64,000 nt of DNA from Chlorocebus sabaeus (GCF_047675955.1 NC_132931.1:2852001-2916000); one strand, 5' to 3'. Positions 1-11,596 are shown, counted from the stretch's first letter. Made by a program: numbers and translations. The notes: generated by a model not told the origin, from the letters alone.

Positions 1-349
1 TTCATCTCCTCTCCTAGGGTTCTATGGCACCTCCTTTTGTCCTTCCAACATAGCTCCTTTTTGGTTGCCTAACTCAGTTGGGAAGGATTTCCGGTTGTTT
101 ACAATATGCCTCCACCGAGACAGTGAAGAGCTCTAGGCTATCTTTCTGTGACAGGTGCTTCCCTGACTCTTTGCCTTTAAAAGGGTTTTTATTTTTTTTT
201 CAAAGAAGAGGGGAAAATGACTTCAATACATTCTTAAAACACACACACGCATATCTTAGTGAAATATAGAGAGGATATATCCAAAATGTGGTTTTCCCTC
301 CAAAATGCTATCATATATTGCCACGAAATAGTCACGGTCAAACAGTGCT

Positions 350-530
350 AACGAAGGCTACCATTTATTGACTGTTTCCTCTGTGCCAACAATAAAAATT
401 TCATGAGTGCTGCTTCATTTCAGCCTCACAACTGTCCTATTCATTAGTAGTATTATCCCCATTTTATATATAAGGAAACTGAGGTTTTGCTCTGAGAGGT
501 TCAATCAATGCCTAAGAGAGCCCAGCCGTG
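350..530 (-). repeat. MIR element
   Basis: Contains the MIR core read backwards: 'ccccattttatatataaggaaactgagg' and the preceding 'attattcattagtagtatta'-like segment. Old and diverged. Confidence 0.75.
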
Positions 531-668
531 CAGTCTGTGGTCTCTCTGACTTTAATGTCTAAAGAGAAACACTGTCTGGACAATTTCCTCCATACACCTT
601 GGCCCTGCAGGATGTTAATAAGGGGTTTGCTTCTTTTTCTTTTTCTTTTCCTTTCTCTCTCTCTCTCT

Positions 669-1001
669 TTTTTTTTTTTTTTAAGAGAGAGAGCATCTTA
701 CTCTGTCACCTAGGCTAGAGTCCAGTGGTGTAATCGTGGCTCATTGCAGCTTTAACTTCCTGGGCTCAAACGATCCTCCCGACTCAGCTTCCCAAGTAGC
801 TGGGACTACAGGTGCACACCCCCGTGCTTGGCTAATTTTTAAATTTTTTATGGAGACAGGGGTCTTGTGATGTCACCCAGGCTGGAGTGCCATGATGCAG
901 CCATAACTCATTGCAGCATTGAACTCCTGGGGCTCAAGCAATCCTCCCACTTCAGCCTCCCAAAGTGTTGGGATCACAGGTGTGAATCACTGCCCCTGGC
1001 C
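669..1001 (-). mobile_element. AluJ
   Basis: Poly(T) start, 'ctcatcttactctgtcacc' and both monomers through '...ccctggcc'. Diverged, with J-type 'gcagctttaacttcctgggctc'. A CT-rich run (640-670) adjoins the tail. Confidence 0.9.
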
Positions 1002-1274
1002 TGTTTGCTTCTGTTAGAACGCTTTTGCAACAAGTCAAAAACAAAAACGAAACACACCAATTCTAAATGGCTTAAAGGATAGGAAAATATCTCAGAAAAC
1101 AGAAAAACAGAGTCAGGGAAAACTTCAGGGTTGGTTGAATCTGTGGCCCAACAGTAACCCAGATTCTTTGAGCCCCCTCTTCCTGCCTTAGTGCTAACTT
1201 CCATGCAGATTGCATTCTCCTAAGACAGCCGTGGCAGTGCATGTGACCTGGCAGCCCTCCATAGAGAGAGGAGT

Positions 1275-1640
1275 CCACCTTCCCACTCTTTGAATCTGGG
1301 TGGGCACGTGACTTTCGTGTAACCCAGAGAACGCAGCAAGAGTGATCCTAGGTCAGGGAAGGGAATGCAGTATCTGCCTTGTATCCTGGATCATTTTTAA
1401 TTAGAGCCCTGAGATGCCGGCATAAGAAGTCCAGCCAGCCTGAGGCTGCCATGCTCTGAAGAAGCTGAGTCATTTGGAGAGGCCATGGAGAAGCGCTGAA
1501 TTGGCACCTCTGGCCTCAGACTCCTTCCGGCTCTGGTGCCATGAACAAGGCTTTATTCAGATAATCCAGTCCAGCATTTGAGTCTTTCCTGACTCACAGA
1601 ATCCATCAAATGGTTAAGTTGTTACACAACGGTAATAACC
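1275..1640 (+). mobile_element. Probable MLT1-type MaLR LTR
   Basis: Phrases 'aatctgggtgggcacgtga', 'gccatgctctgaagaagc', 'ttgagtctttcctgactcac' and 'aaatggttaagttgttacac' follow the order of an old ERVL-MaLR LTR. By-eye recognition; subfamily not assigned. Confidence 0.5.
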
Positions 1641-1659
1641 AGAAAAGTATCATTTTCTT

Positions 1660-1927
1660 AGTTTCACTCTGTCACCCAGGCCGGAGTGCAATGGTGCGAT
1701 CTTGGCTCACTGTAGCCACCACCTCCTGGGTTCAAGTGAATCTCCTGCCTCAGCCTCCTGACTAGCTGGGATTACAGGCATGTGCCACCATGCGCAGCTA
1801 CTTTTTGTATTTATAGTAGAGACGAGGTTTCACCATGTTGGCCAGGCTGGTCTCGAACTCCTGACCTCAAGTAATCTGCCTGCCTCAACTCCCAAAGTGC
1901 TGGGATTACGGGCATGAGCACCTGGCC
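1660..1927 (-). mobile_element. AluS
   Basis: Lacks the poly(T)/GAGACGG start but runs from 'ttcactctgtcacccaggc' to 'gagcacctggcc'. Confidence 0.9.
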
Positions 1928-2070
1928 CAAAAGTGTCATTTTTATGACGGTTACAAGATGGTTGCAGCAGTTGCAGCCATCGCATCTAGACATGACAATA
2001 CCTAGAGTTTAAAGAGGGAATATCTCTTTTACGGGTCTCCCTTCCTGTCTCTCTCAAGAATGATAAAATG

Positions 2071-2710
2071 GGCCAGGTTCAGTGGCTCATGTCTGTAATC
2101 CCAGCACTTTAGGAGGTCAAGGTGGGAAGAATGCTTGATGCCGGGAGTTTGAGACCAGCCTGAGCAACATGGTTAGACCCTCTCTCTAAAGAAAATTTTA
2201 AGAATCAGGCAGGTTGTATAGTTCTCATGCTGCTAACAAAGACATACCCAAGACTGGGTAATTTATAAAGGAAAGAGGTTTAATTGACTCACAGTTCAGC
2301 ATGGCTGCGGAGGCCTCAGGAAACTTACAATCATGGCAGAAGGAGAAGAAAACATGTCCTTCTTCACATGGCAGCAGCAAAGAGAAGTGCCAAGCAAAAG
2401 AGGGAAAAGCCCCTTATAAAACCATCAGATTCCCTGAGAACTCACTCACGATCACCAGAACAGCAGCCTGGGGGTAACCTCCCCCATGATTCAATTACCT
2501 CCCAGTGGGTTCCTCCCACAACACATGGGGATTGTGGGAACTACAATTCAAGATGAGAATTGGATGGGGACACAGTCAAACCATACCACAGGTGTGGTGG
2601 GACATGCCTGTAGCCCCAGCTACTCAGGAGGCTGAGACTGGGTTCTAGCTATGATTGTGCCACTGCACTCCAGCCTGGGGGACAGACCGAGACCCTGTGT
2701 CTACAAAGCA
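2071..2710 (+). mobile_element. AluJ split by a THE1 LTR
   Basis: Left part 2071-2214 ('ggccaggttcagtggctcat' to 'aagaatcaggcaggt') and right part 2589-2710 ('caggtgtggtgggacatgcc' onward) form one old Alu. The break is bounded by a 5-bp CAGGT duplication at 2210-2214 and 2589-2593. Confidence 0.88.
2215..2588 (-). mobile_element. THE1 solo LTR
   Basis: A 374-bp element reading, on the minus strand, from TGGTATGG-GTTTGACTG to the 3' end with TATAC. Internal THE1 phrases include 'ccccatgattcaattacctc' and 'gtttggac'-type ends. The CAGGT target duplication on both sides fixes its ends. No internal proviral region, so a solo LTR. Confidence 0.9.
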
Positions 2711-2719
2711 GGCATCAAA

Positions 2720-2858
2720 GATTACAGGCATGAGCCACCTCGCCCAGCCTGTCTTTTTTTTTTTTGAGACAGAGTTTCACTCTGTCACCCAGGCTGGAGT
2801 ACAGTGGTGTGATCTCGGCTCACTGCAACCTCCACCTTCTGGATTTAAGTGATTCTTG
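2720..2858 (-). repeat. Alu-Alu junction segment copied from 4309-4446
   Basis: Holds the end of one minus-strand Alu joined to the start of another. It is nearly identical, including private variants ('ccaccttctggatttaag'), to 4309-4446. Ends abruptly at 2858 in unrelated DNA. Confidence 0.85.
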
Positions 2859-4028
2859 GCGATCAGGCACCAAAAATCTTTGGTCAAAATTGGGTCACAT
2901 GCTTATCTGGGACAGAATGGATGTTAGAGGACAATGCCACATGTTTACCACAGTAGTCCATGAGAAAAGATTTTCTGGCTTTAATTACTGGCAAACACTA
3001 GACTTAAAAAACGATCTCTTAGCTACAAGCCTGCTTAAAAAGATTTATACTAACAGGCATTTTTCATTTTTTCATTTCCGGTTGGGAAAATCCTATGCTG
3101 CATTTCCATTCATATTAACCATGGAAGAGTTTTTCCTTTTTTCGAAGAGCACTTTACTTCCTGGAACTCTTTTCCACAGAACAAAATCTGGAAAAATACA
3201 TGGCAATTTTATACAGCCTCTAAAGCCATTAAAATCTGAAACAGGATAAATATGCCTGTTACCACAACTACCACTTAACATAAATCTACTAATCAGTGTA
3301 ATTAAATAAGAACTCTGTCCCCTTTTAAATAATAAAATTAGTACTTCCCCCACCCCACTCCTTTTCATCTCTCCTGTTCTGGCGTTTTGATCTTTGCTTA
3401 TGTAATATGGGATTTAGATCCAATTTATTATGGTAAAATTATTGGTTTTTCATATTACGTTTTCCCTTTCAACCCATCACCACGTCATTTCCATTTTGTT
3501 CTATAGCCGTGTTTACGGCCTTTATTTTAAATTAAATTTCAGATGTAGATGGTTTCAGTTCTCAGAAAGAGTCCCTTAAGACCCTGTTTTCCCCCCATTC
3601 TTGAACCCCTTATTTTGATTCATGTCTCAGTGGGCCGATGTGCACTTTCAATATTTCTTTAGGAAGGGTGGTAGATTTTATGCTCTTGAGCTCTCACCTA
3701 ACTGATTTATATTCTGTTACCATGTAGATGAATCGTAACCTTACCAGGTGTCAAATTCTTAAGTAAAAGCCTTTTCTCCTACAAACTCAGGGATATCTCT
3801 CCATTGTGTCTTAGAGTCTCTCTGTTGTATCCAAGGATTGTCCCAGAAGGGTTTTCTTCCCTGATAGTTAACTCATGTTTTATGCAAGATATTTTCACAA
3901 CGTTTTCTTTATTCTTGCATTTCAAACACATCAACCATCAAGGTACGTACGTATAAGGCTAGACATCTATTAATTATGTTACCTGGTTAACAATAAGCCC
4001 AAGAGATCTGGAGAGCTAACTTTGTGGC
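2859..4028. other. Intronic DNA without recognised features
   Basis: No exon, RNA gene or repeat family recognised. The longest open frames lack splice or coding context. AT-rich, probably containing very old repeat remnants. Confidence 0.5.
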
Positions 4029-4338
4029 TTTTTTTTTTTTTTTTTTTTTTTTTTTTGAGACACAGTCTTGCTCTGTCTCCCAGGCTGGAGTGCAGTGGTG
4101 CGATCTTGGCTCACTGCAAGCTCCACCTCCCGGGTTCACGCCATTCTCCTGCCTCAGCCTCGCGAGTAGCTGGGACTACAGGTACTGGCCACCACTCCTG
4201 GCTAAATTTTTTGTATTTTTACTAGAGATGGGGTTTCACCATGTTAGCCAGGATGGCCTCGATCTCCTGACCTTGTGATCCGCCCTCCTTGGCCTCCCAA
4301 AGTGCTGGGATTACAGGCATGAGCCACCTTGCCCAGCC
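4029..4338 (-). mobile_element. AluY/AluS
   Basis: Full-length dimer after a 27-nt poly(T); 'aagctccacctcccgggttc' and 'gttagccaggatggcctcgatctcctgacc' are young-type bases. Confidence 0.92.
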
Positions 4339-4630
4339 TGTCTTTTTTTTTTTGAAACAGAGTTTCACTCTGTCACCCGGGCTGGAGTACAGTGGTGTGA
4401 TCTCAGCTCACTGCAACCTCCACCTTCTGGATTTAAGTGATTCTTGTGCCTCAGCCTCCTGAGTAGCTGGGATTACAGGCCTGTGCTACCATGCTAACTT
4501 TTGTAATTTTAGTAGAGACGGGTTTTCGCCATGTTGGCCAGGTGGAACTCGAACTCTTGACCTTAAGTGATTCGTCCGCATCGGCCTCCCAAAGTGCTCA
4601 GATTACAGGCATGAGCCACCTTGCCTGCCC
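4339..4630 (-). mobile_element. AluS
   Basis: Immediately follows the previous Alu; runs from poly(T)/'gaaacagagtttcactc' to 'gccaccttgcctgcc'. Its first 108 bases are the source of the copy at 2750-2858. Confidence 0.9.
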
Positions 4631-4660
4631 AGTGGCTCTTATTTAGAAATAACCATTTTC

Positions 4661-4938
4661 TGACTGGGCACGGTGGCTCACGCCTGTAATCCCAGCACTT
4701 TGGGAGGCCTAAGTGGGCAGATTACTTGAGGTTGGGAGTTTGAGACCAGCCTGGCCAACATAGTGAAACCCCATCTCTACTAAAAATACTAAAATTAGCT
4801 GGATGTGGTGGTGTATGCCTGTAGTCCCAGCTACTTGGGAGGCTGAGGCACAAGAATCGCTTGAACTTGGGAGGCAGAGGTTGCAGTGAGCCAAGATCTG
4901 CCACTGCACTCCAGCCTGGCGACAGAACTCTGTCTTAG

Positions 4939-4940
<2 letters not shown>
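4661..4940 (+). mobile_element. AluS
   Basis: 'gactgggcacggtggctcac' to 'cgacagaactctgtct'. Its A tail has become an (AG) run. Confidence 0.92.

Positions 4941-4983
<43 letters not shown>
4941..4983 (+). repeat. (AG)n microsatellite
   Basis: About 20 AG units grown from the Alu tail. Confidence 0.95.
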
Positions 4984-4987
<4 letters not shown>

Positions 4988-6059
4988 ATGTGACAGAATT
5001 TGCCATAAAATAGAATGAGTCTCAGTGAACCAGAAACAGTTCCTCAATGTGCAGACAGCATGGAATACAGATAAGTCCCTTAAGGGCGGTTCATCTCTGC
5101 ATGGCTGTTTCTCTATGAAAGTGAAAGCCACGGAACCTGGGTTAGCACCACTGCAGAAATGCGAGGTCATTTCCTCCCTTTTACTCATTGGACCTGACCT
5201 CCACTCCAGACTCACAGGTCTACCTGTGCACCTGTGCAGCCTTTTCCCTGGAGCTGCTCCCTGCCTCCATCGTGTTGTTACTCTTGCCCTTGGAAATTGC
5301 AAGGGTAAGAGTTAATGTTGCACGATGAGATTGCAGCCACCCCCAAATTAAGTCATATCACCAGAAGCATTGACCCTGATCCAGTTCCAGGATCCGCAGG
5401 TGGGCAGAGACTCGGTTGATCCAGGCTGGGCTCAGCTGGGAGGCTCTGCTTCTAGAGAAAGTTGCTTCAGTTCGGTCTCATGTACTCATTCAGGGCCCAG
5501 GCAGCAGAAACGCAGGCAAGTTTTTCTCATTGAAATGTCTGGTACAAGAGGTCATGACCGATTGCCTCTGTTCATTCCACAGCTGCTAACACCTCATTAC
5601 CCAAAGCAAATCACCTGGCCGAGCCTAACACCAACGGGCAGGAATATACCCCAAAGTGAGAGAAGTATGTATTTGCTTTGCAATATTCCAAATTATAACT
5701 CCCAGCTGTCCCCAAATATGATGATCCACCATGACAAAAGAGCTCCACAAGGAAAGGTCCTCGGTCTACCCCAGGGCTGCTTGGATGCCCTCACAGTGCC
5801 GTCTCTAATGGGGTTGGTGTGTTTCTTCTACAATTTTCTCTGCCTTGACTCCCTGACTTCCTAGAGGTGATCTCTACCTATCTTTTTAAGTGCTTCTACG
5901 GGGCTGGTGGTTTATGTGCTTTATGGCCTCTGTTACCTTGTTTCTATAAAGTGTTTGTTTTTCTTTAGCTAATTAAAATTTCATAAGCAACAAATAAATT
6001 TAAAAAGATGAGGCCAGGATGTATAATTGAGTCTAATAAATGTCACATTGCACAGCTTA
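4984..6059. other. Intronic DNA without recognised features
   Basis: A 164-codon open frame (5370-5864) has no splice context, no recognisable domain and no known match by eye. No repeat family recognised. Confidence 0.5.
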
Positions 6060-6445
6060 GCTGTGTGCTCAATTTGTGATCTGAGAGCGAATGCCACTTG
6101 CCATATTTGTGATCTGTTTATTAAAAGGGAGAGGTTATGGCTTAAACACAGGCTAAGTTTGTGATCTGGTTCCTAAATATAATAGAAATTTCTACCACTT
6201 ACCCCTGTGCCTCCATGTTTCCCTGTGGTTACTAAAACAGAGGGTTGTAATTCCTAACCGCGTGCCTTATGCATGATTTGGTAAGACAGACAGAAGGAAG
6301 TGTGACTTACCCAAGTGCCATATTAGTGATCTGGTTACCGGAGGATTATAAGCTCAGCCATGTTGCCTTTGTGATCAGTTACCAAAACAAAAGGCCAGGG
6401 GCTTAGGCAAGTGCCGTGTTTGTGAGCTGGTTATGAAAACAAAGT
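6060..6445 (+). repeat. Degenerate minisatellite, period about 50 bp
   Basis: Motif TTTGTGATCTGGTTACC recurs in decayed form at 6073, 6106, 6158, 6323, 6368 and 6419, with intervening 'aaaacaaaaggc...ttaggcaagtgcc' also recurring. The 165-bp gap holds about three further weak units ('gtttccctgtggttactaaaac', 'gcatgatttggtaag'). Family not recognised. Confidence 0.7.
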
Positions 6446-6448
6446 CTT

Positions 6449-6858
6449 GGCCAGGCACAGTGGCTCATGCCTGTAATCCCAGCACATTGGGAGACCGAGG
6501 CAGGAGGATCCCTTGAAGCTAGGAGTTTGAGACCAGCCTGGACAACATAGTGAGACCTCATCCCTATGACAAATTTTTTTTTTTTTAATTAGCTGGGCGC
6601 ATGGTCCCAGCTACTCAAAAGGCTGAGTTGGGAGGATTGCCTGAACACAGGAGTTTGAGGCTGCCGTGAGCTGTGTACGAACCAATGTACTGCAGCCTGG
6701 GTGACAGAGTAAGACGCCTGTAGTCTCAGCTACTCAGGAGGCTGAGGTGGGAGGATCACTTAAGCCTAGGAAGCGGAGGTTGCAGTGAGCCGAGATTGTG
6801 CCACTGCACTCCAACCTGGGTGACAGAGTGAGACTCCATCTCAAAAAACAAACAAGGA
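6449..6858 (+). mobile_element. Trimeric AluJ
   Basis: A complete left-right dimer (6449-6712) runs without a break into a second right-monomer unit (6713-6858) beginning 'gcctgtagtctcagctactc'. Confidence 0.85.
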
Positions 6859-7552
6859 AACACTTAGGAGCTGTGTTTTGGAACTTGGACTCAATGATGA
6901 AAGAACTAAGAGTCATTGAAGGGTTTTCAGCGGTCACCTTGGCTTCTAGGGACCTTGTTTCTGAATAAGTGCCCATATCTACAAAAGTCACAGTCCCTGC
7001 ACACAGAATCAAGGTAAATCCACACTTCATTCATTTGCTCAGCACAAACAAATATGCATTTCCTTATTTAAATTGCAATTTGTTGCTGTTTGACTCTTTT
7101 CCCTCCCCTTCAATCCCCCATCAGAAATGCCTTTCTTCTCTATCTGAAGATACTCAATAAGAATTACTTGCCTAGGGTCACTGGTGTGGTAAAAGGAACT
7201 GTCCAGAATGAGACAAGTCATAGCAGTGACATCTCATCCTCTTGCTTTGCTGAATGCCAGATGGAAGCTGTCCAGGGAAGCCTAAAAGCCTACATGACAT
7301 TCTTTAAATGAGGGAAAAAAAAAAAAAGCAGCCACAAGGAACTTATATTTCACTGTTCTCAGGGAGAATTATGAACTGGGCAGCGCCAGCCTCCCGCCTG
7401 GAGCAGAGATGGACATTCTGAGCCTAAATACGGAGATGAAATTGGCAATCACATCATTAACGGGCCTATCAACAATAGGTCTTATATTTGTATTATTTTG
7501 CATTGTTTTATGGAAGAAAATTTACATTTCTTATTTGTTTATTTACTTTTTC

Positions 7553-7855
7553 TCTTTGAGACAGGGTTTCACTCCCTTCACCCACACTGGAGCGCAATGG
7601 CGTGATCTCGGCTCACTGCAAACTCCACCTCCCGGGCTCATGCGATTCTCCTGACTCAGCTTCCCGAGTAGCTGTGACTACAGGCGCGTGCCGCCACACT
7701 GCACCTGGCTCATTTTTGTATTCTTTTGTTCTTTTGTAGAGATGGGGTTTTGCCATGTTGCCCAGGCTGGTCTGGAACTCCTGAGCTCAAGTGATCCGCC
7801 CACCTCCTCCTCCCAAAGTGCTGGGCTTACAGATGCAAGCCACAACACCCCGCCT
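7553..7855 (-). mobile_element. AluS
   Basis: 'ctttgagacagggtttcact' to 'ccacaacaccccgcct'. Confidence 0.92.
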
Positions 7856-7976
7856 CTTACTTTATTTGATCTTCACAAAAACACTTTATAAGGTGGATAA
7901 AGAAAGGGATTTTCATTATTATGGTTTTTCTTATCATATTATTGCTATTTATATTATTCTTTTAATTAATTAATTA

Positions 7977-8263
7977 TTTTGAGACAGAGTCTTGCTCTAT
8001 CGCCCAGGCTGGAGTGCAGTGGCACAATATTGGCTCACTGCAATGTCTGCCTCCTGGGTTCAAGCGATTCTTCTGCCTCAGCCTCCTGAGTAGCTGTGAT
8101 TACAGGTGCACGCCACCACGCCCAGCTAATTTTTTTGTATTTTTTAGTAGAGACGGGGTTTCACCATCTTGGCCAGACTGATCTTGAACTCCTGACCTCA
8201 TGAGCCACCTGCCTCGGCCTCCCAAAGTGCTGGGATTACAGGCCTGAGCCACCATGCCTGGCC
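7977..8263 (-). mobile_element. AluS
   Basis: 'ttttgagacagagtcttgct' to 'gccaccatgcctggcc'; full dimer. Confidence 0.93.
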
Positions 8264-8299
8264 CTATTCTTTTTATCACTAGGATTATCTATTAAATGA

Positions 8300-8425
8300 A
8301 CTAGGAAACAGATTCCAAGTCATTAAATGACCTGCCTCAGGGTACGCAACTAGTTAGTGGCAGAATCCATCCTGGATTATGAGTCCATTAGCTCCTAACT
8401 CAGGGTCTGCATTTATGTGCATGAG
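8300..8425 (-). repeat. MIR element
   Basis: 'gaccctgcctcagggtacgcaactagttagtggcagaatcc'-type segment: MIR antisense body with 'ctagttagtggcagaatcc'. Confidence 0.65.
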
Positions 8426-8644
8426 GAGGCAGAGGACTTAGCTGATTCATTTCATTTTCTGGGACAGCTGCAGCTGCCAATAAAAGTGACAAAAAGGAGC
8501 TTTGGATGGGGAATCAGGGCGTGGATGAGTTCTTACCTCTGCGGTAACAAGCTGGATGACTGTTTCTCCTTCACTTTTTATGTGTGGGCCACAGCAAAAT
8601 GAAGACATGTGATTTGGGAATAAAAAGAGTTCTGTCCACATAAC

Positions 8645-8785
8645 AACCACATGTTATAAATAACATCATCTCTATTTTTCACAGGGAAGCTAAGGAACAG
8701 AGAAGTTTAGTAACTTTCAGTCAGTCACACAGCCACTATATGATGATATCTGAACAAGAACCAAGTTCACGGACTTTTTCTCAGT
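8645..8785 (-). repeat. MIR element
   Basis: 'gggaagctaaggaacagaga', 'agtaactttcagtcagtcac' and 'acacagccactatatgatga' follow the antisense MIR order. Confidence 0.65.
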
Positions 8786-8811
8786 TTGTTCCTACTAAGT
8801 ACTTACTCATT

Positions 8812-9117
8812 GGCCAGGCATGGCGGCTCACACTTGTAATCCCAACACTTTGGGAGGCCGAGGCTGGTGGATCATTTGAGGTCAGGAGTTTAAGACCAGC
8901 CTGGACAACATAGTGAAACCCTATCTCTACTAAAAATACAAAAATTAGCCAGGCATGGTGGTGGGCACCTGTAATCCCAGCCATTCAGGAGGCTGAAGCA
9001 GGAGAATCACTTGAACCTGGGAGGTGGAGGTTGCAGTGAGCTGAGATTGTACCACTGCACTCCAGCCTGGGCAACAGAACCAGACTCCATCTCAAAAAAT
9101 AATAATAATAATAATTT
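8812..9117 (+). mobile_element. AluS
   Basis: Full dimer ending in an (AAT) tail. ACTTACTCAT at 8801-8810 recurs at 9292-9301, after the next Alu, so the two Alus share one outer duplication. Confidence 0.92.
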
Positions 9118-9120
9118 ATG

Positions 9121-9288
9121 GCCGGTAGAGTGGCTTACGCCTGTAATCCCAACTACTCGAGAGGCTGAGGCAGGAGAATCACTTGAACCTGGGAGGCAGA
9201 GGTTGCAGTAAGCTGAGATTGTGCGATTGGATTCCAGCCTGGGCAACAAGAGCGAAACTCCATCTCAAAAAAAAAAAAAAAAAAAAAA
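9121..9288 (+). mobile_element. Internally deleted Alu
   Basis: 'gccggtagagtggcttacgc' jumps directly to right-monomer 'aactactcgagaggctgagg', then a 24-nt A tail. It sits in the tail of the previous Alu. Confidence 0.88.
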
Positions 9289-9301
9289 GGAACTTACTCA
9301 T

Positions 9302-9790
9302 GCACAAATACATACATAGAAAAAGACGGAGAGAGAGACAGACAGACAGACAATGGCTTCTTCAGTAAGTCTTCATCTTCACTCAGATCTGTAATACATG
9401 CTTGTCTGTTTCACATAAAATGAACCACTTGAGAACACTGGCACATCCTCTTCGATATGCAATGGGGAATTTTCTCTTTTGTTTATTCTCAGGAGTGCTG
9501 TGAGGATATGAGTACTTTTCCTTTGCCTTGTTTGTTTCCCATTTCGTCATCCCCAGACAGTGCAGACTGCAAACAGCTCCCAGGTATTGAATAGAGTGGG
9601 CTCCCTGTTGAGAACTCCACCTGATTCCCACTTTACTCTAGAGGCGTATTCACATCTTACCCTCAGGGCCCAAACCAGGCAGTCCAATAGCTGTGCGGCC
9701 ACCCCTAGTAAACCACAGCCTACCCTGTGTCCAGACTTCTGATGATGAGTTACTTGCAGACAGAGTGAGCTCTTGACATAAAAGCCCTTT
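9302..9790. other. Intronic DNA without recognised features
   Basis: Starts with a short (GACA)n run near 9338. No repeat or gene recognised in the rest. Confidence 0.5.
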
Positions 9791-9799
9791 ACTTTACAG

Positions 9800-10104
9800 A
9801 CAACAACCAAAATAAATCTCTATTCCCTGTTGCTCTTATAAAATTATTATACACTTTGTGGCTTAAAGCAACACGAATGTATTCTACATTTCTGAAGGTC
9901 GGAAGTCTGTAATCAGTTCCCTTGGGCTGACACCAAGGTGTCTTCCTGGAGGCTCCAAGGGAAGAATCCATTTCCTTGCCCTTTGGCAGCTTTTGGTGAC
10001 AAGGTGGGTGGCCGCTTGCCCCATCTTCGTTTCCCCCAGGGCCTTCTTCCTTCCCCACAGGGCCTTTTCCTCTTTAGTGAAATCTCTCTCCCCAAGTCTT
10101 ACGT
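9800..10104 (-). repeat. Old interspersed repeat, family not assigned
   Basis: 'cttaaagcaacacgaatgta', 'ctgaaggtcggaagtctgta' and 'ccaaggtgtcttcctggagg' resemble a common old mammalian repeat. Strand and family uncertain. Confidence 0.4.
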
Positions 10105-10294
10105 GACTACATTTAGGGTTGTGAACCCCGAACATCTGAGACAGGTCTCAGTTAATTTAGAAAGTTTATTTTGCCAAGGTTAAGGATGTGCACCTGTGAC
10201 ACAGCCTCAGGGAGTCCTGACATGTGCCCAAGGTGGTTGGGGCACAGCCTGGTTTTATACACTTTAGGGAGGTGAGATATCAATCAATATGTGT

Positions 10295-10598
10295 GGCCGG
10301 GCGCGGTGTCTCACACCTGTAATCCCAGCCCTCTGGGAGGCCGAGAACAGAGGATCACCTGAGGTCAGGAGTTCTAGACCAGCCTGGCCAACATGGTGAA
10401 ACCCCGTCTCTACTAAAAATACAAAAATTAGCTGGGTGTGGTGGTGCATGCCTGTAATCCCAGCTACTCGGGAGGCTGAGGCAGGAGAATCACTTGAACC
10501 TGGAAGACAGAGGTTGCTGTGAGCCGAGATCGCGCCACTGCACACTAGCCTGGGTGACAGAGTGAGACTCCATCTCAGAAAAACACACAAAATCACAG
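10295..10598 (+). mobile_element. AluS
   Basis: 'ggccgggcgcggtgtctcac' to 'ctccatctcagaaaaacac'; full dimer inside the LTR-like repeat. Confidence 0.93.
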
Positions 10599-10604
10599 AT
10601 TACA

Positions 10605-10728
10605 AATATATAAAAATATATATATAGTATATAGTGTATATATATTATATATTATATATATTTGTATAATATTATATATATTTGTATAATATTATATATG
10701 TATATGTATATTTTGTGTATATATGTAA
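10605..10728. repeat. AT/TATATA-rich microsatellite
   Basis: 'tatatatagtatatagtgtat...' with (TATAATATTATATATATTTG) reiterations twice at about 10640-10695. Grew next to the Alu tail. Confidence 0.85.
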
Positions 10729-11389
10729 GAAGTTCATTGGTTCTGTTCAGAAAGGCGGGGACAACTCAAAGCAGGGATGGGGCTTCCAGGTCACCGGAAG
10801 GTGAGAGACAGATGGTGGCGTTCTTTTGAGTTTCTGGTAAGTCTTTCCAAAATAGAGTGGGAGGCAGATTTGCCCTGACCAGTTCCAAGCTTGAATTTCC
10901 CCTTTAGCTCAATAATTTTGGGGTCCCAAGGTATTTTCCTTTCACAGGGTCTATCTGCATAATCCAGGTGAATCTTTGCACCTGTAAAGGCCCTTCTACC
11001 ATGTAAAGTCACCCATTTATAAGTTCTTGGGATTAGGATGTGGATATCTTTGGGGCCACCAGTTGGCTTATCACAAAACCCATTTCTTTGAGGGCAGAAT
11101 GAACTCTGTTCTCTGGAGTTCTCACACATTCTGCACTCCAGCAGGTCAGATCAAGCCGGTGTGAAGGGCTGAGACACCAGTGAATTATTATTTGGGCCAA
11201 GGTTCCCATCAGGATAGTGGTGGAAATTGGGAGCAGAGAGCCACTAATGGGCTTCTCCTTTGACCTGTCCTCCAAAACCATACCTACAATTTTACCCGAG
11301 GAAATGCACTTCAGCATGGTGATTATCTCCATTTTAAAAGGAGAAACGTTTATCTGGCTCTCCCGGTGATACATATTCATTGTGAAAAC

Positions 11390-11570
11390 ACGTGCCTTCC
11401 TCTCCCTTCCAGCCCCAGCACACAGAGCTGGCTCTAGCCTCACGGACTTTGGTCTTGCTGGTCCCTGTACCTGGAATGCCCTTCCCCCAAATATCCACAT
11501 GAATCCACCCTTGCCTCCTCTATGTCCCTCCTCAAATGTCACCTTCTCAATGTGACTTTCCCGGAAGTAT
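11390..11570 (+). repeat. L2 3' segment
   Basis: 'cctgtacctggaatgccctt' and 'ctcctcaaatgtcaccttct' are L2 3'-end phrases. Cut by the following Alu. Confidence 0.75.
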
Positions 11571-11596
11571 TTATTTATTTATTTTTATGTTTTATT

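Larger units (their letters stand above)
10105..10960 (+). repeat. LTR-like repeat split by an Alu and an AT tract
   Basis: Blocks 10105-10294 and 10729-10960 read as one element. It is related to 18903-19560 ('gacacagcctc', 'catgtgcccaaggtgg', 'ttggttc', 'cttccaggtca'). Family not named. Confidence 0.5.

Noticed and set aside
2284..2556. 90-codon frame starting MTHSSAWLRRPQE
   Set aside because: Lies entirely in a THE1 LTR.
5370..5864. 164-codon open frame
   Set aside because: No recognisable domain, no splice context, and ordinary length for chance in an AT-balanced region.
11033..11542. 169-codon minus-strand frame
   Set aside because: Crosses LTR-like and L2 remnants; chance frame.
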